This document shows, piece by piece, positions 6,338 to 8,127 of a stretch of 8,127 nucleotides of DNA. Where the stretch lies: NCBI GenBank assembly GCA_964015995.1, contig CAXHFH010000099.1, forward strand, positions 1-8,127, read 5' to 3'. The number at the start of each line of letters is the position of its first letter. Within the stretch, counting starts at the first letter, position 1. The position numbers were made by a program, and so were the translations under genes. Source of the DNA: UBA1672 sp964015995 (lineage in GTDB: Bacteria > Pseudomonadota > Alphaproteobacteria > Micavibrionales > Micavibrionaceae). Under the pieces are notes generated by a model. It had not been told where the DNA came from. It made no database searches and worked only from the letters and a program-made list of their open reading frames with translations.

Positions 6338-7309
6338 ATGACTGATAAGCCTCTTAATATTGCCTTTATGGGGACACCCGACTTTGCTGTGGTGGCTTTG
6401 CAATCTTTAATCGATAGCCCGCATAATATTGTATGTGTTTATTCGCAGCCACCACGTCCCAAAGGGCGTGGACATAAAGTTCAAAAATCTCCTGTGCAGG
6501 AGTTGGCTGAGCAGCATGATATCCCTGTTCTTACGCCGAAATCATTAAAAGGCGCCGAAGAACAAAAGGAATTCTCCAACCATAACTTAGATGTGGCCGT
6601 CGTGGCAGCGTATGGTTTGCTTCTCCCGCAAGCTATTTTAGATGCACCGAAATATGGGTGCTTGAATATTCACGGGTCTTTGTTGCCGCGTTGGCGCGGT
6701 GCTTCGCCTATACAGCATGCTATCTGGAAGGGTGATGATGTTTCGGGTGTAACCATCATGCAAATGGATAAGGGGCTTGATACGGGTGATATGATCTTGA
6801 AGGGTGAGGTTTCACTAGATGGAAATATGACATCCGCAAGATTACATGATGAATTAGCAGAGGTGGGTGCGAAACTGACGCTTGAGGTTTTGGATATGAT
6901 AGCTGCGCAAGGCAGTGTGGAAAGTGAAGGGCAAGCTGATGAGCAAAGCACATACGCACCTCTTCTGAAAAAAACGGACGGTCAGGTGGACTGGTCCCAG
7001 CCTGCGGTAGAGATCGATCGTCAAGTACGCGCGCTTAATCCTTGGCCGGGCGTTTGGGCAGACATTCAGGGCAAGCGGTTTAAAATTTTGGATGTTAGTC
7101 TCGCGGATGTTGATTATCCGAACTATGCGGGGGCTTTGTGCAATGAAGGTATGTCGCCCGGTAAAGTTTTGAATAAAGAAGGTTTGATTTTATGTGGTGT
7201 TAAGACAGTTCTGGCGTTGAAAACAGTGCAACCTGAAGGGAAAAAGCGCATGGATTTCACGTCGGCCTTGAATGGTGGTTATATCAATGCGGATGAAATA
7301 TTTTCATGA
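6338..7309 (+). CDS. fmt: Methionyl-tRNA formyltransferase
   Basis: Fmt transfers a formyl group from 10-formyl-tetrahydrofolate to Met-tRNA(fMet), marking it for translation initiation. The 323-residue protein has the formyltransferase fold with the catalytic Asn-His-Asp set: N110 and H112 in CLNIHGSLLPRWRGASPIQ (108-126) and D148 in GLDTGD (146-151). A basic loop (KGRGHKVQKSPVQ, 42-54) matches the Fmt-specific insertion that senses the acceptor stem and separates it from glycinamide formyltransferase. The C-terminal tRNA-binding domain starts near 205 and includes VRALNPWPGVW (230-240). It follows def by 15 bases and overlaps truA by 4 bases (ATGA). Identification is very secure. Confidence 0.98.
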   Translation: MTDKPLNIAFMGTPDFAVVALQSLIDSPHNIVCVYSQPPRPKGRGHKVQKSPVQELAEQHDIPVLTPKSLKGAEEQKEFSNHNLDVAVVAAYGLLLPQAILDAPKYGCLNIHGSLLPRWRGASPIQHAIWKGDDVSGVTIMQMDKGLDTGDMILKGEVSLDGNMTSARLHDELAEVGAKLTLEVLDMIAAQGSVESEGQADEQSTYAPLLKKTDGQVDWSQPAVEIDRQVRALNPWPGVWADIQGKRFKILDVSLADVDYPNYAGALCNEGMSPGKVLNKEGLILCGVKTVLALKTVQPEGKKRMDFTSALNGGYINADEIFS

Positions 7310-8070
7310 CACGGTATAAGCTCACAATAGAATATCGCGGCACTGATTATCGTGGGTGGCAAAGGCAAGTTGATGTTCCCTCTATTCAGCAGGCAATCGA
7401 AGACGCTATAAAAGGGTTCTCAAATCAGGATGTATCAGTGTGCGTTGCTGGTCGTACGGATGCAGGTGTGCATGCACGTGGGCAAGTCGCACATGTTGAT
7501 CTGGGCGAATTTTCCAAACCGATGGATGGATACTCCATTACTAAGGCTATCAATGCGCATCTGAGACCGCAACCAATCACCATTATCCATACGCAAGCCG
7601 TTGATGATGAATTCCACGCAAGGTTTTCTGCAGTTAACAAACTTTATCAATATCGCATTGTGAATCGACCTTCTCTGCCGGCACTGGATAACGGTCTTGT
7701 CTGGCACGTTGGGCGATTGTTGGATGTTGAGGCGATGCGCGAGAGTGCAGAGCATTTATTGGGTAAGCATGATTTTTCTACGTTCCGTGATTCTGAGTGC
7801 CAAGCAAAATCACCCATAAAAACATTAGACCGTTTGGATATAGATGTTCGTGATTATGATACATGCGGTGGTCATGAAATTTTGATTGAGGTTGAAGGGA
7901 GATCATTTCTGCATCATCAGGTTCGTAATATTGCGGGAACGTTATCACTTGTCGGTTTGGGGAAATGGGAACCGAAAGATATGAAAATCGCTCTTGAGGC
8001 AAAAGATAGAACAAAAGGCGGCCCAACGGCTCCTGCGGATGGGTTGTATCTGATGCGGGTGGATTATTGA
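7306..8070 (+). CDS. truA: tRNA pseudouridine(38-40) synthase TruA
   Basis: TruA converts uridines at positions 38-40 of the tRNA anticodon arm to pseudouridine. The 254-residue protein has the catalytic motif GRTDAGVHA (49-57) with nucleophile D52. It also has FHARFSA (103-109), YQYRI (114-118), SFLHHQVRNIAG (200-211) and a C-terminal GGPTAPADGLYL (238-249). The length is usual for the family. Its ATG overlaps the fmt stop by 4 bases, so the two are probably translationally coupled. The sequence is complete: the TGA stop at 8068-8070 falls 15 bases before the adapter begins, so the gene is not affected by it. Confidence 0.98.
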   Translation: MTRYKLTIEYRGTDYRGWQRQVDVPSIQQAIEDAIKGFSNQDVSVCVAGRTDAGVHARGQVAHVDLGEFSKPMDGYSITKAINAHLRPQPITIIHTQAVDDEFHARFSAVNKLYQYRIVNRPSLPALDNGLVWHVGRLLDVEAMRESAEHLLGKHDFSTFRDSECQAKSPIKTLDRLDIDVRDYDTCGGHEILIEVEGRSFLHHQVRNIAGTLSLVGLGKWEPKDMKIALEAKDRTKGGPTAPADGLYLMRVDY

Positions 8071-8085
8071 TGGAGACAATATCGA
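8070..8085 (+). CDS. Possible start of a further gene, cut off by adapter
   Basis: The truA stop reads TGATG, so an ATG at 8070-8072 overlaps it by one base and opens a frame coding METIS before the genuine sequence ends at 8085. Such one-base overlaps are common in operons. In several alphaproteobacteria the gene after truA is dapE, but five residues cannot identify anything. All further codons in this frame come from adapter sequence. Confidence 0.3.
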
Positions 8086-8127
8086 CTGTCTCTTATACAC
8101 ATCTCCGAGCCCACGAGACGTCTGAGT
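8086..8127. other. Untrimmed Nextera (Tn5) sequencing adapter and probable index
   Basis: The Tn5 mosaic end CTGTCTCTTATACACATCT is at 8086-8104 and the Illumina Nextera read-2 tail CCGAGCCCACGAGAC is at 8105-8119. Both match the known adapter base for base. The last 8 bases (8120-8127) occupy the place of the i7 index. This is library-construction sequence left at a contig end, not part of the organism's genome, and should be trimmed. Confidence 0.98.

Noticed and set aside
1..8085. CRISPR arrays, tRNA or rRNA genes, prophage or defence genes
   Set aside because: No direct-repeat arrays, cloverleaf sequences or mobile-element genes were seen; all sizeable coding space is filled by recognisable housekeeping genes.
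8073..8092. Inverted repeat GAGACA/TGTCTC near the window end
   Set aside because: One arm lies in the Nextera adapter, so the pairing is accidental and not a biological repeat or transposon end.
8086..8104. Tn5/IS50 mosaic end as evidence of a natural transposon
   Set aside because: It is followed directly by the synthetic Nextera read-2 tail, so it comes from library preparation.

Overview
The window looks like a chromosomal housekeeping region from a Gram-negative, ubiquinone-using proteobacterium, most likely an alphaproteobacterium. Three things point there. YidC carries the large periplasmic domain of Gram-negative bacteria. A UbiH/Coq6-type ubiquinone hydroxylase is present. The order rpmH-rnpA-yidD-yidC-engB lacks the dnaA upstream of rpmH and the mnmE after yidC that gammaproteobacteria usually show. 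Genus or family cannot be named from this sequence alone. Base composition looks moderate and even across the window, and nothing looks horizontally acquired.

Layout: every gene is on the + strand. Positions 2-844 hold the 3' part of a UbiH-family FAD monooxygenase cut by the window start. A 143-base gap (845-987) holds a near-consensus sigma-70 promoter (872-900) and a leader of about 80 bases. Then come rpmH (988-1128), rnpA (1141-1521), yidD (1543-1788), yidC (1821-3731) and engB (3745-4380) with gaps of 12-32 bases, very probably one operon. A 122-base gap follows, then rmuC (4503-5750), def (5798-6322), fmt (6338-7309) and truA (7306-8070, overlapping fmt by 4 bases). An ATG at 8070 overlaps the truA stop and may begin another gene. 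From 8086 to the end the sequence is not biological: it is a Nextera transposase adapter followed by an 8-base string that looks like an index. No gene-free stretch exceeds 300 bases.

How the genes fit together: nearly all act on the making, starting, maturing or exporting of proteins. L34 is a 50S protein, EngB assembles the 50S subunit, RnpA matures tRNA 5' ends and TruA modifies tRNA anticodon arms. Fmt formylates initiator Met-tRNA and Def removes that formyl group from new chains. YidC, helped by YidD, inserts nascent membrane proteins. RmuC, linked to DNA recombination, is the outlier.

I found no undescribed system. The points worth a second look are the untrimmed adapter (and the false peptide it would create), the join of two usually separate gene groups, a possible leaderless def transcript, the rmuC start choice and the lysine-rich YidC tail.
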